Positions 1-8,143 of a DNA stretch of 64,000 nt are shown here, one piece after another. Origin of the DNA: JAHECW01 sp036351195 (lineage in GTDB: Bacteria > Acidobacteriota > Thermoanaerobaculia > Thermoanaerobaculales > Sulfomarinibacteraceae); the NCBI GenBank assembly GCA_036351195.1, contig JAZBOQ010000050.1, positions 108,838-172,837 on the forward strand. The letters run 5' to 3'. Each line of letters starts with the position of its first letter. Positions within the stretch are counted from its first letter, which is position 1. The position numbers and the translations under genes are program-made. Below the pieces are notes generated by a model that saw only the letters and a program-made list of their open reading frames with translations, was not told the origin of the DNA and ran no database searches.

Positions 1-1
1 G

Positions 2-493
2 AAGACGGCGCTCCTCGCCGCCGCAACGCTCTCCGCCCAAGCGGCGCTGGGGCTGCCATCGTCGCCGTCCTGGATGGCGGCCGTGCTGCTCCCGGTCGTC
101 TTCATCACCGCCCCTCCACTGCTCCGATCGGAGCGCCGTTGGCCCCACTTCGCTCTGCTTCTCGGCCTTGCCTGGGACCTGATGCTCGAGCCGGTGGTGG
201 GTCCGGGAGCCATCGCCTGGAGCGCCGCGGCCGTCGCCATCGGCTTGGTGGTTCCACTCGTTGCCGATCGATCTCCGCGGGCGTGGCTCGTCTTCGGGGC
301 CCTCGGTGCAGCCCTCGTCATCGTCGTCCGCGAGGCGGCGCTGCTGCCGCTGGGCTTGGCCGGCGGCCTGAGCTGGCGGTCCACTGCGGTCAGCGTGTCA
401 CTCACCGCCCTGTGGTGCTGTCTCGTTGGTTGGATCATCGCCCTCGACCTGCCGTCACGGTGGCTCCGCTTCCGGTCGCGTAAGTTGCGCTAG
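2..493 (+). CDS. mreD: rod shape-determining protein MreD-like, 5' end outside window
   Basis: The reading frame is open from base 2, so the gene starts before the window and only about 163 C-terminal residues are visible. An internal ATG at 74 is unlikely to be the true start because the frame upstream continues as hydrophobic, coding-like sequence. The protein is a run of short hydrophobic segments with few charges, as in MreD, the polytopic inner-membrane partner of MreC in the elongasome. Sequence similarity in this family is low, so the call leans on position: it lies directly upstream of mrdA and rodA, eight bases from the mrdA ATG. It probably belongs to an mreBCD-mrdA-rodA operon. Confidence 0.75.
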   Translation, partial: KTALLAAATLSAQAALGLPSSPSWMAAVLLPVVFITAPPLLRSERRWPHFALLLGLAWDLMLEPVVGPGAIAWSAAAVAIGLVVPLVADRSPRAWLVFGALGAALVIVVREAALLPLGLAGGLSWRSTAVSVSLTALWCCLVGWIIALDLPSRWLRFRSRKLR

Positions 494-501
494 GGGCCGC
501 C

Positions 502-2292
502 ATGGAGATTCGTGAAGATCTCGGTCCCGTCCGGCGACGCGCGGTGGCGCTTCTGATCGTCGTCTTCATCGTTTTCGGGGCTCTCCACCTCCGTCTCGTC
601 CAACTCCAGATCTTCGACGGCGCCCACTGGCGTCAGATGGCGGAGAACAACCGTCTGCGCCGCATCCCCCTCGCCTCGGTGCGGGGCCGCATCTACGACC
701 GCCGCGGCACTGTTCTCGCCGACAACCACCCGACGTGGAATCTGCTGCTCTTCCCGGACGAGGCGGCTCGACTCGACGAAACCGTTCTCTTCATCGCCTC
801 CCTCGGCGTCGCCAACGCCGCCGCCCTCCATGAGAGCGTGGACGCACGCGGGGTGGACCGCCTGGCGCCGCTGGTGGTTGCGGAGGATCTCGACTGGAGC
901 CAGGTGACCCGGGTTCGCGCCCATCAAAGCGACCATCCCGAACTCTCGGTGGTGGCCGGCTTCCGTCGCCACTACCCCCTGGGCCCGGCGACCGCTCACG
1001 CCGTGGGGCATCTGCGGCTGGTCTCCGAAGGCGAGCTCCGCGCGGCCCCGGGGCTCGACCCGACCACCCGGGTCGGGGCCACCGGCATCGAGGCGCTGGC
1101 GGACACCTTCCTCACCGGCACGGCGGGTGAGCGGTGGGTGGTGGTGTCGGCGGTGGGCCGCCAGCTCGGCGTGGTGCGCGAGTCTCCGGCCACGGCGGGC
1201 AGGGACCTCTCCATCACCCTGGATGCGCGACTGCAACGAATCGCCGCCGATGCCCTCGGGGAACGCGCCGGAGCCGTGGCGGCCATCGACCCGGACACCG
1301 GCGCCGTCAGGGTTCTCTACTCGGCGCCGTCCTTCGACCCGGAGCTCTTCTCCGGCCCGCTCTCCCCGGAGCAGTGGAACCGCGTCGCCACCGACCCTCG
1401 CCATCCGCTCCAGGATCGCTGTCTCCAGGGGACCTACCCGCCGGGCTCCACCATCAAACCGTTTCTCGCCCTAGCCGCTCTCACCGAAGATGCCGTCACG
1501 CCGGACTGGACCGTCTATTGCAGCGGAAGCGTGGTCCTCCACGGTCACCCGTTCCGCTGCTGGCGTCGGGGCGGCCACGGCACCACCGATCTCGAGCTGT
1601 CCCTCGAGGCCTCGTGCGACGTCTACTACTACCAGATCGGTCAACGCCTCGGGATCGATCGCATGGCCCGGTGGCTGGGCCTTTTCGGCCTCGGGAGGCA
1701 AACCGGCATCGGCCTGCCGTCCGAGGCGGCCGGACTCGTCGGAACGCCGGAGTGGAGCCGGCGAGTCCGGGGAACCCCTTGGTACCCGGGCGAAGCAGTC
1801 TCGGTGTCCATCGGCCAGGGTCCGGTCCAGACCACCGCCATCCAGCTTGCCCGCGCCTATGCTGCTCTCGCCAACGGCGGCCGGCTCGTCACCCCGCACG
1901 TGGTCGTCGGCGGCGGCGGGTCCCCACCCTTCGATCTCGATCTCGACCCGCACCACCTGGCTCGAATCAACCGCGGTCTGGAGAAGGTGGTGCACGGCGA
2001 ACGCGGCACCGCAAGGTCGTTGGCCACCTTGCCGGTGGCGGGGAAGACCGGAACCGCCCAGGTGGCCCGGCTGGTGGAGGGTGTGGACTCCGACGAACTG
2101 GCGCCCCACCTCCAGCACCACGCCTGGTTCGTCGGTTGGGCGCCGCTGGATCACCCGCGGCTGGTGGTCGCCCTGGTCGTCGAGCACGGTGGCGGTGGCG
2201 GCAGTATCGCTGCTCCCAGTGCGGCGGTTTTGTTCTCTGCCGTCCTCGAGCAGGGGGCCGAACCCACCGGCGCGCCGCCGACAGGGGAGTAG
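502..2292 (+). CDS. mrdA: penicillin-binding protein 2 (peptidoglycan D,D-transpeptidase)
   Basis: Class B penicillin-binding protein of 596 residues that crosslinks peptidoglycan during cell elongation. It has one N-terminal membrane anchor (about residues 12-32), a dimerisation domain, and a C-terminal transpeptidase domain. The three active-site motifs are present: S316-T-I-K319 with the acyl-enzyme serine, S371-C-D (the SxN position, here with Asp), and K515-T-G-T. The ATG at 502 lies eight bases after the mreD stop, behind a GGGG stretch. The stop codon almost abuts rodA, the glycosyltransferase partner. Length and motif order are normal for MrdA; FtsI is unlikely because of the mreD/rodA neighbours. 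Confidence 0.95.
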   Translation: MEIREDLGPVRRRAVALLIVVFIVFGALHLRLVQLQIFDGAHWRQMAENNRLRRIPLASVRGRIYDRRGTVLADNHPTWNLLLFPDEAARLDETVLFIASLGVANAAALHESVDARGVDRLAPLVVAEDLDWSQVTRVRAHQSDHPELSVVAGFRRHYPLGPATAHAVGHLRLVSEGELRAAPGLDPTTRVGATGIEALADTFLTGTAGERWVVVSAVGRQLGVVRESPATAGRDLSITLDARLQRIAADALGERAGAVAAIDPDTGAVRVLYSAPSFDPELFSGPLSPEQWNRVATDPRHPLQDRCLQGTYPPGSTIKPFLALAALTEDAVTPDWTVYCSGSVVLHGHPFRCWRRGGHGTTDLELSLEASCDVYYYQIGQRLGIDRMARWLGLFGLGRQTGIGLPSEAAGLVGTPEWSRRVRGTPWYPGEAVSVSIGQGPVQTTAIQLARAYAALANGGRLVTPHVVVGGGGSPPFDLDLDPHHLARINRGLEKVVHGERGTARSLATLPVAGKTGTAQVARLVEGVDSDELAPHLQHHAWFVGWAPLDHPRLVVALVVEHGGGGGSIAAPSAAVLFSAVLEQGAEPTGAPPTGE

Positions 2293-2301
2293 AATCACCC
2301 T

Positions 2302-3378
2302 ATGGAGAACCGCATCGACGCCTGGCTCATCCTTGCCGTCATCGGCATCCTCGGGGCGTCGCTGGTGACCCAGCATGCGGTGGCGGAGGTGGTCGGCGTT
2401 CGACTTCTGACGCGGCAGCTGGTTTGGGCCGCAGCGGGCCTGGCGTCCATCTTCGCTCTCTCCCGCCTCCGACTCGACCTGTACGCGCGGTTCGCCCCAG
2501 TCCTCTATACCCTCGGCCTCATCACGCTGGTCGGGGTCCTCTTCTTCGGCGACGTTCGAAGCGGTACCAGGGGCTGGTTCGCCATCGGGCCTCTGACGCT
2601 CCAACCGAGCGAGTTCGCACGAGTCACCACGATTGTCATGGTCGCCGCCTGGCTTGGTCGCCGCAGCGGCTCCCGCCTCTCGGTCAAGGGAACCGCCATC
2701 GTGACCGCTCTTGTCGGCACCGCCGCCGGGTTGGTCGCCGTCGAGCCGGATCTCGGCGTTGCCCTGACCTACCTTCCGGTGCTGGTTGCAGCGCTCTGGC
2801 TCGGCGGTCTGCCCCGTTGGGCCTGGCTTCTCGCCGTGGTCCTCGCCCTGGTTGCGGCCAGCGTCTCGTGGCACATCGCACTCAAACCTTTCCAAAAGGA
2901 GCGGGTCCTGACCGTGCTCGACCCGGAACGCGACCCCTTCGGCGCCGGCTACCAGGTTCGACAGTCGAAGATCGCCGTAGGGTCGGGCGGCCTGGTGGGT
3001 GAAGGGATGGGACAGGGCTCCCAGTCGCTGCTGCGGTATCTGCCCGCCCAGCACACCGACTTCGCCTTTGCGGTGTGGGCTGAAGCGACCGGATTCCTGG
3101 GCGCCACCGTACTGCTTTTGGCCTATGCCCTGCTTCTCTTCCGCATCGGGTTGACGGCGGCGGTGGCCGAGAACCGCCACGGTCTGGCGCTGTCGATCCT
3201 TGTCGGCGCCTGGCTCGCGTTTCAGGTCGTGGTCAACCTCGGGATGGTCCTCGGCCTCCTCCCAACCACCGGTATCACGCTGCCGTTATTTTCCTACGGC
3301 GGCTCGTCCCTGCTGTCGACGTGCGCCGCCCTCGGGGTCGTACAGTCGGTCTGGCGTCATCGATTGGTGAATCAGTGA
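2302..3378 (+). CDS. rodA: rod shape-determining protein RodA (SEDS peptidoglycan glycosyltransferase)
   Basis: SEDS-family polytopic membrane protein of 358 residues that polymerises glycan strands together with PBP2. About ten hydrophobic segments are visible. The family's conserved parts are present: the central WFAIGPLTLQPSE segment and the C-terminal LPTTGITLPLFSYGGSS segment. The start is the ATG nine bases after the mrdA stop. No Shine-Dalgarno is visible, but a TAGAAT hexamer ends six bases before the ATG. The TGA stop shares a base with the rng start (TGATG), so rodA and rng are probably translationally coupled. Confidence 0.95.
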   Translation: MENRIDAWLILAVIGILGASLVTQHAVAEVVGVRLLTRQLVWAAAGLASIFALSRLRLDLYARFAPVLYTLGLITLVGVLFFGDVRSGTRGWFAIGPLTLQPSEFARVTTIVMVAAWLGRRSGSRLSVKGTAIVTALVGTAAGLVAVEPDLGVALTYLPVLVAALWLGGLPRWAWLLAVVLALVAASVSWHIALKPFQKERVLTVLDPERDPFGAGYQVRQSKIAVGSGGLVGEGMGQGSQSLLRYLPAQHTDFAFAVWAEATGFLGATVLLLAYALLLFRIGLTAAVAENRHGLALSILVGAWLAFQVVVNLGMVLGLLPTTGITLPLFSYGGSSLLSTCAALGVVQSVWRHRLVNQ

Positions 3379-4859
3379 TGAACTCGACCCTCTTCCTCTC
3401 CGTGAATCCCTTCGAAACCCGGGTGGCCCTGCGCGACAAGAACCGTCTCGTGAGCTACCGCACCGAGCGGCACCGTACCTCGAGCGTGGTCGGGAATCTC
3501 TACAAGGGCCGCGTCACCCGGGTTCTGCCGGGGATGCAGGCTGCTTTCGTCGATATCGGTCTTCCCAGGGACGGCTTCCTCTACGTTCGGGAGGCGGGCG
3601 GGCTTCTCGATGACTTCACGGACATCTTCCGGGTGGACGACGAGCCCGAGTCCACCGGCGTGCCGGACACCGATATCGGCGACCTTCTGCGTCAGGGACA
3701 GGAGATCTTGGTCCAGGTCGTCAAGGACCCCATCGGCACCAAGGGGGCCCGCCTGACCACCCACATCACCCTTCCCGGCCGGTTTCTCGTCTACATGCCG
3801 ACAGTCGTCCAGCTCGGCGTCTCCCGACGCATCACCGAGGACGAGGAGCGAGCGCGCCTGAAGACCATCATCGAGTCGTTCGCGGGCGGTGGATGGATCG
3901 TCCGCACGGCAGGAGAGGGCCAGGGAGAGGTGGAGCTCGAGGCCGATCGTCGGTACCTACTCCGGCTTTGGGAGAGCGTCCAGGGCAGCGCCGACCGGGC
4001 CCACGCTCCGTATCTGGTCCACCGGGAACTGAGCCCGGTGCTGCGCGCCGTTCGCGACACCTTCACCCTCGCGGTCCACGAAGCGTGGGTGGACGACGAG
4101 GAGGCTTTCGAGGAGATCCTCGAGTTCCTTGAGCAGACAGATCCCTCCCTCGTCCCGCGGCTCAAGCTGTATCGGAAATCGACGGACCTCATCAGCGCCT
4201 TCGGCCTCGACCGAGAGCTCGAAAAGGCTCTGCGCCCCAAGGTCTGGCTGAAGTCCGGCGGCTATCTCGTCGTCAACCAGACCGAAGCCCTGGTGGCCAT
4301 CGACGTCAACACTGGAAAATTCGTCGGTTCCAGCTCATTGGAGGAGACCGTTTTCACCCTCAATCTGGAGGCGGTGCGGGAAATCGTCCGCCAGCTGCGG
4401 CTGCGCGACCTGGGCGGGATCGTCGTTATCGATTTCATCGACATGGAGGAGCCGGCCCACCGTGGAGAGCTGTATGAAGCTCTCCAGTGCGAGCTCGAAA
4501 CCGACCCGGCCCGAACCCAGCTGCTGCCCATGTCGGATCTCGGACTCATCCAGCTCACCCGGAAGCGGACCCGACCGAGCCTCGACCGCACCCTGAGCCG
4601 CGAATGTCCCTACTGTCACGGGTCCGGACGAATCAAGGGCCTTGCCACCATCTGCCTCGAAATCCGACGAGAGCTCCTGGCCGCCGCCGCTGCCGACATC
4701 TCCGATCAGGTCTCATTGGCCGTTCACCCCGAGGTGTCCCACTATCTCCAGGGGCCGTTCCGCGACCTTCTCCGCGAGCTCGAGGAGGTTCACGGGCTGC
4801 AGGTCATCATGCGTGAGAACTCCCAGCTGCACCAGGAGCAGTTCGAGATCATCGGCTGA
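3378..4859 (+). CDS. rng: ribonuclease G (RNase E/G family)
   Basis: Endoribonuclease of 493 residues, close to the usual length of RNase G and lacking the long C-terminal scaffold of RNase E. It acts in 5' maturation of 16S rRNA and in mRNA turnover. An S1 RNA-binding domain spans roughly residues 38-125, followed by the RNase H-like and DNase I-like catalytic parts. Two acidic metal-binding stretches, AIDVNTG and VVIDFIDM, are visible, then the zinc-link CPYC motif. The frame extends further upstream, but the family N-terminus (MNSTLFLSVNPFETR) and the TGATG junction with rodA fix the start at 3378. Confidence 0.95.
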   Translation: MNSTLFLSVNPFETRVALRDKNRLVSYRTERHRTSSVVGNLYKGRVTRVLPGMQAAFVDIGLPRDGFLYVREAGGLLDDFTDIFRVDDEPESTGVPDTDIGDLLRQGQEILVQVVKDPIGTKGARLTTHITLPGRFLVYMPTVVQLGVSRRITEDEERARLKTIIESFAGGGWIVRTAGEGQGEVELEADRRYLLRLWESVQGSADRAHAPYLVHRELSPVLRAVRDTFTLAVHEAWVDDEEAFEEILEFLEQTDPSLVPRLKLYRKSTDLISAFGLDRELEKALRPKVWLKSGGYLVVNQTEALVAIDVNTGKFVGSSSLEETVFTLNLEAVREIVRQLRLRDLGGIVVIDFIDMEEPAHRGELYEALQCELETDPARTQLLPMSDLGLIQLTRKRTRPSLDRTLSRECPYCHGSGRIKGLATICLEIRRELLAAAAADISDQVSLAVHPEVSHYLQGPFRDLLRELEEVHGLQVIMRENSQLHQEQFEIIG

Positions 4860-4960
4860 ATCGGTTTGTGGGTTTGGGGCATACGGCCCAACGACTGTTT
4901 GGAGGCCGGGGTCATCGTCAAACCCTCAACCCAGACACCGACGACGCCGGGCACACCCTC

Positions 4961-6028
4961 TTATAACGGCTCGTAGAGGGTCCGGCGCTGCCGCGGCGTG
5001 AGGCCCGCCTCGCGGATCGTTCGCTCCATGTCGGCCTGACTCATCCGGAACCGGACGCCGGTGGCGGCCACCACGTTCTCCTCGAGCATGATCGACCCCA
5101 GGTCGTCGGCGCCGAAGAACAGGGAAAGCTGGCCGATCTTGGCCCCCTGGGTCACCCAGGATCCCTGGACGTGGTCGATGTTGTCCAGGGCGAGTCTCGA
5201 GATGGCCAGGGTCTTCAGATACGAGACGCCGCCCGCCAGCTCCACCTCGCCCTCGAGGTCGGTGCCGGCCTCCTGGAAGGTCCAGGGAATGAAAGCCGTG
5301 AAGCCTCCCGTACGGTCCTGCAGGCTACGGACGCCGAGGAGGTGCTCCACGCGCGCCGAGACGGGCTCCCCGACCCCGAACATCATGGTCGCCGTGGTCT
5401 TCATTCCCAGATCGTGGGCGGCCTCGTGGACCTCGAGCCACTGCTCGGTGCTCGCCTTGGCGCGAGAGCGGATCCTCCGCCGGGTTTCGTCTTCGAGGAT
5501 CTCCGCCCCCCCCCCGGGGATGGAATCCAATCCCGCGGTCATGAGCCGCGACAGAATTTCTCGGATACCGAGCTTCTCCACCTTGGCGAGGAACCAGATC
5601 TCCGGCGCCGAAAACGCGTGCAGGTGGATCTCGGGGAACGCTCCCTTGAGCCGCCGCAGCAGGCCTTCGTAGAAATCCAGCCGCAGGTCCGGGTGAACCC
5701 CGCCCTGGAGGAGGATCCCGGTGCCGCCCGCCGCCACCGTCTCGGCCACCTTTTCGGCGACCTCCTCGAAAGGCAGAACATAGGCGTCGCCGGCGTCGCG
5801 GGTCCGATAAAACGCGCAGAAGCGGCAGCGGTACACGCAGACGTTGGTGTAGTTGATGTTGCGGTCGATGATGTAGGAAACCACACCGGTGTCGGTCTTG
5901 CGCCGGCGCACCTCGTCGGCGGCCTGGCCGAGCTCGAGCAGATTGCCCTCGTCGAAGAGCCGCTGGATCTCTTCGGCCGAGAGCCGTTCGCCGGCGACCG
6001 CCTTGTCGAGAATTGCTGATATCTTCAT
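4961..6028 (-). CDS. mqnC: cyclic dehypoxanthinyl futalosine synthase MqnC (radical SAM)
   Basis: Radical SAM enzyme of 355 residues in the futalosine route to menaquinone. It cyclises dehypoxanthine futalosine. The CX3CX2C cluster motif is C64, C68, C71, preceded by the family signature DRNINYTNVC and followed by CAFYR. The long form starting upstream (6106) adds 26 residues without family resemblance, so I chose the ATG at 6028. MqnE is the close alternative, but the N-terminal half (EGGLHPDL-like ILLQGGVHPDL, LDSIPGGGAEIL) reads as MqnC. It is convergent with rng and lies downstream of rho. No other menaquinone gene is in the window. Confidence 0.9.
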   Translation of the reverse strand: MKISAILDKAVAGERLSAEEIQRLFDEGNLLELGQAADEVRRRKTDTGVVSYIIDRNINYTNVCVYRCRFCAFYRTRDAGDAYVLPFEEVAEKVAETVAAGGTGILLQGGVHPDLRLDFYEGLLRRLKGAFPEIHLHAFSAPEIWFLAKVEKLGIREILSRLMTAGLDSIPGGGAEILEDETRRRIRSRAKASTEQWLEVHEAAHDLGMKTTATMMFGVGEPVSARVEHLLGVRSLQDRTGGFTAFIPWTFQEAGTDLEGEVELAGGVSYLKTLAISRLALDNIDHVQGSWVTQGAKIGQLSLFFGADDLGSIMLEENVVAATGVRFRMSQADMERTIREAGLTPRQRRTLYEPL

Positions 6029-6132
6029 GCGACCGAGTCTCTCTTTTTGGCTGTGACCGTCACGCAGGAAGCCAGCCGGTGGTTCCCGCCTCGTTGTCAA
6101 GATCATCGAACTCCAGGCTTTCCTGCCCGGAT

Positions 6133-6173
6133 TGGCGCGTCCGACGCGCCACCACGATTCGTCCGACGAATCG
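6133..6173 (-). terminator. two tandem hairpins directly after the rho stop codon
   Basis: Two perfect inverted repeats lie side by side: 6133-6151 (TGGCGCGTC arms) and 6155-6173 (CGATTCGTC arms). Each has a 9-base arm around a single central base, so the practical loops are three bases or more. Both centres read CGTCCGACG. The second ends exactly next to the rho stop codon (6174-6176). There is no T tract after either hairpin, so this is not a classical intrinsic terminator. It may be a 3'-end stabiliser or part of a Rho-dependent end. Confidence 0.5.
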
Positions 6174-7538
6174 CTAGCCCTGCGACATCGCCTCGAGGAA
6201 GTCCTTGTTGGTCGGCGCGTTTCCCAGCCGTTCCAACAGCAACTCCATGGCCTCCACGGCCGAGAGCGACGACAGAACCTTGCGCAGAACCCAGATCCGG
6301 CGCAGCTCCCACTCGTCGATGAGAAGCTCTTCCTTGCGGGTGCCTGACTTGTGGATGTCGATGGAGGGGAAGACCCGCCGTTCGACCAGCTTGCGGTCCA
6401 GGTGGACCTCCATGTTGCCGGTGCCTTTGAACTCCTCGAAGATCACGTCGTCCATCCGCGAGCCGGTGTCGATGAGCGCGGTGCCGACGATGGTCAGGCT
6501 GCCGCCCTCTTCGATGTTCCGCGCCGCGCCGAAGAAGCGCTTCGGCTTTTGCAGGGCGTTGGAGTCGACACCGCCGGAAAGCACCTTGCCCGACGGCGGC
6601 ACCACGGTGTTGTAGGCGCGCGCCAGACGGGTGATGGAGTCGAGGAGGATCACCACGTCCCGCTTGTGCTCCACCAGGCGCTTGGCTTTTTCGATGACCA
6701 TCTCGGCAACCTGAACGTGGCGGGTGGCCGGCTCGTCGAAGGTCGAGGAGATGACCTCTCCGTGCACCGACCGCTCCATGTCTGTGACCTCTTCCGGCCG
6801 CTCGTCGATGAGAAGAACGATGAGGGTCACCTCGGGGTGGTTGGTGGTGATGGAGTTGGCGATGGCTTGGAGCATCATCGTCTTCCCGGTGCGGGGGGGC
6901 GCCACCAGCAGCCCGCGCTGGCCCTTGCCGAGTGGCGTCGCCAGGTCCATCACTCGCGACGTCATGTTGTCCTCGGTCTCGAGCTTGAGCTGCTCCTCGG
7001 GATACAGGGGCGTCAGATTGTCGAAGTGGACCTTCTCCATAGCCACTTCGGGGGGCTCGAAGTTGACCGCTTCCACCTTGATCAGCGCAAAGTAACGCTC
7101 GCCTTCCTTAGGCGGCCGGATCTGCCCCGACACGGTGTCGCCCGTGTGGAGGTTGAAGCGACGGATCTGCGACGGCGAAACATAGATGTCGTCCGGCCCC
7201 GGGAGGTAGTTGTATTCCGGGGCGCGCAGGAATCCGAAGCCCTCCGGCAGGACCTCGAGCACGCCCTCGCCGAAGATCAGGCCCTCCCGTTCGGTCTGCC
7301 GCTGAAGGATGCGAAAGATCAGGTCCTGCCGACGCATTCCGGAGGGATTCTCCACCGACAACGACTTGGCAACGCCGCAGAGTTCATTGATCGTCATTTC
7401 CTTGAGTTGCGTGAGATCGAGCCGGCCCTCCTGGGCTGCCGCGGCAGCGGCTTCCTGCTCCCGTTCTTCGATCTCGTCATCGAGATCCAGCGGGATCAAC
7501 ACCGTCTCGTCACCGTTCTTCTTCTTCTTGCGTCCCAT
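6174..7538 (-). CDS. rho: transcription termination factor Rho
   Basis: Hexameric RNA-dependent ATPase that ends transcription, 454 residues. After a basic, charged N-terminal extension (GRKKKKNG, then an acidic/Ala-rich stretch) come the Rho N domain (about 45-95), the cold-shock-like RNA-binding domain (EVLPEGFGFLR), and the RecA-like ATPase with Walker A PPRTGKT and the LLIDERPEEVTD segment. The upstream frame is longer, but a GGAG eight bases before the ATG at 7538 supports this start. The start lies one base after the engB stop, so it is probably co-transcribed with engB and lon. Confidence 0.97.
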   Translation of the reverse strand: MGRKKKKNGDETVLIPLDLDDEIEEREQEAAAAAAQEGRLDLTQLKEMTINELCGVAKSLSVENPSGMRRQDLIFRILQRQTEREGLIFGEGVLEVLPEGFGFLRAPEYNYLPGPDDIYVSPSQIRRFNLHTGDTVSGQIRPPKEGERYFALIKVEAVNFEPPEVAMEKVHFDNLTPLYPEEQLKLETEDNMTSRVMDLATPLGKGQRGLLVAPPRTGKTMMLQAIANSITTNHPEVTLIVLLIDERPEEVTDMERSVHGEVISSTFDEPATRHVQVAEMVIEKAKRLVEHKRDVVILLDSITRLARAYNTVVPPSGKVLSGGVDSNALQKPKRFFGAARNIEEGGSLTIVGTALIDTGSRMDDVIFEEFKGTGNMEVHLDRKLVERRVFPSIDIHKSGTRKEELLIDEWELRRIWVLRKVLSSLSAVEAMELLLERLGNAPTNKDFLEAMSQG

Positions 7539-7539
7539 G

Positions 7540-8139
7540 TCATGTACTCCGTTTTGATCTCCACCCATCGATGAGCTCATCGACACGGGTGAGCAGTTCC
7601 TTGCGTCCCTCACCGGTCTTGACGCTCACCACCAGGGGCGGACGGGGAAGACCGAGCTTTTTCTGGACCTGGAACTGCATCCTGGCCCGCTGGCCCCGCT
7701 TGACCTTGTCGGCCTTGGTGAGAACCACCAACCGCGGCCGGCCGTGCTCGATCAGCATGTCCTGGAGCCCCAGGTCGAGCTCGGTGGGTCCGTGGCGGAC
7801 ATCCACCAGGGTCATCACTCCAGCCAGCCTCTCTTCCGTTGCAAGGTAGTTGCCCAGCTCCCGGCCCCACTCCTCCTGGAGCGCCCGATTGACCTTGGCG
7901 TAGCCGTAGCCCGGCAGATCCACCAGGAAGTAGGAGCCGTTGATGAGAAAGTAATTCAGCATCCGCGTCTTGCCCGGCGCCTTGGCGACGCGGGCCTTGT
8001 TCTGCCGCATCAGCCAGTTGAGCAGGCTCGACTTTCCGACGTTGGAACGGCCGGCAACCGCGATGTGGGGGAACCACTCCTGCGGTCGATCCGACGCTTT
8101 CAACGCCGATGCACGGAAGCTGACCTCGCGAATTTCCAC
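7540..8139 (-). CDS. engB: ribosome biogenesis GTPase EngB/YsxC
   Basis: TrmE-Era-type GTPase of 199 residues needed for 50S assembly. G1 is GRSNVGKS, G3 is DLPGYG, and G4 is TKAD. The frame is open back to an ATG at 8205, but that would overlap lon by 60 bases and add a basic, unrelated leader. The GTG at 8139, four bases after the lon stop, gives an N-terminus (VEIREVSF...) that matches the family length. Shine-Dalgarno support is weak, so the start is likely but not certain. The stop is one base before the rho ATG. Confidence 0.93.
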   Translation of the reverse strand: MEIREVSFRASALKASDRPQEWFPHIAVAGRSNVGKSSLLNWLMRQNKARVAKAPGKTRMLNYFLINGSYFLVDLPGYGYAKVNRALQEEWGRELGNYLATEERLAGVMTLVDVRHGPTELDLGLQDMLIEHGRPRLVVLTKADKVKRGQRARMQFQVQKKLGLPRPPLVVSVKTGEGRKELLTRVDELIDGWRSKRST

Positions 8140-8143
8140 GTGA

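Noticed and set aside
1471..3180. 569-codon minus-strand frame opposite mrdA and rodA
   Set aside because: Low-complexity Arg/Gly/Asp-rich translation of the complementary strand of two well-supported genes.
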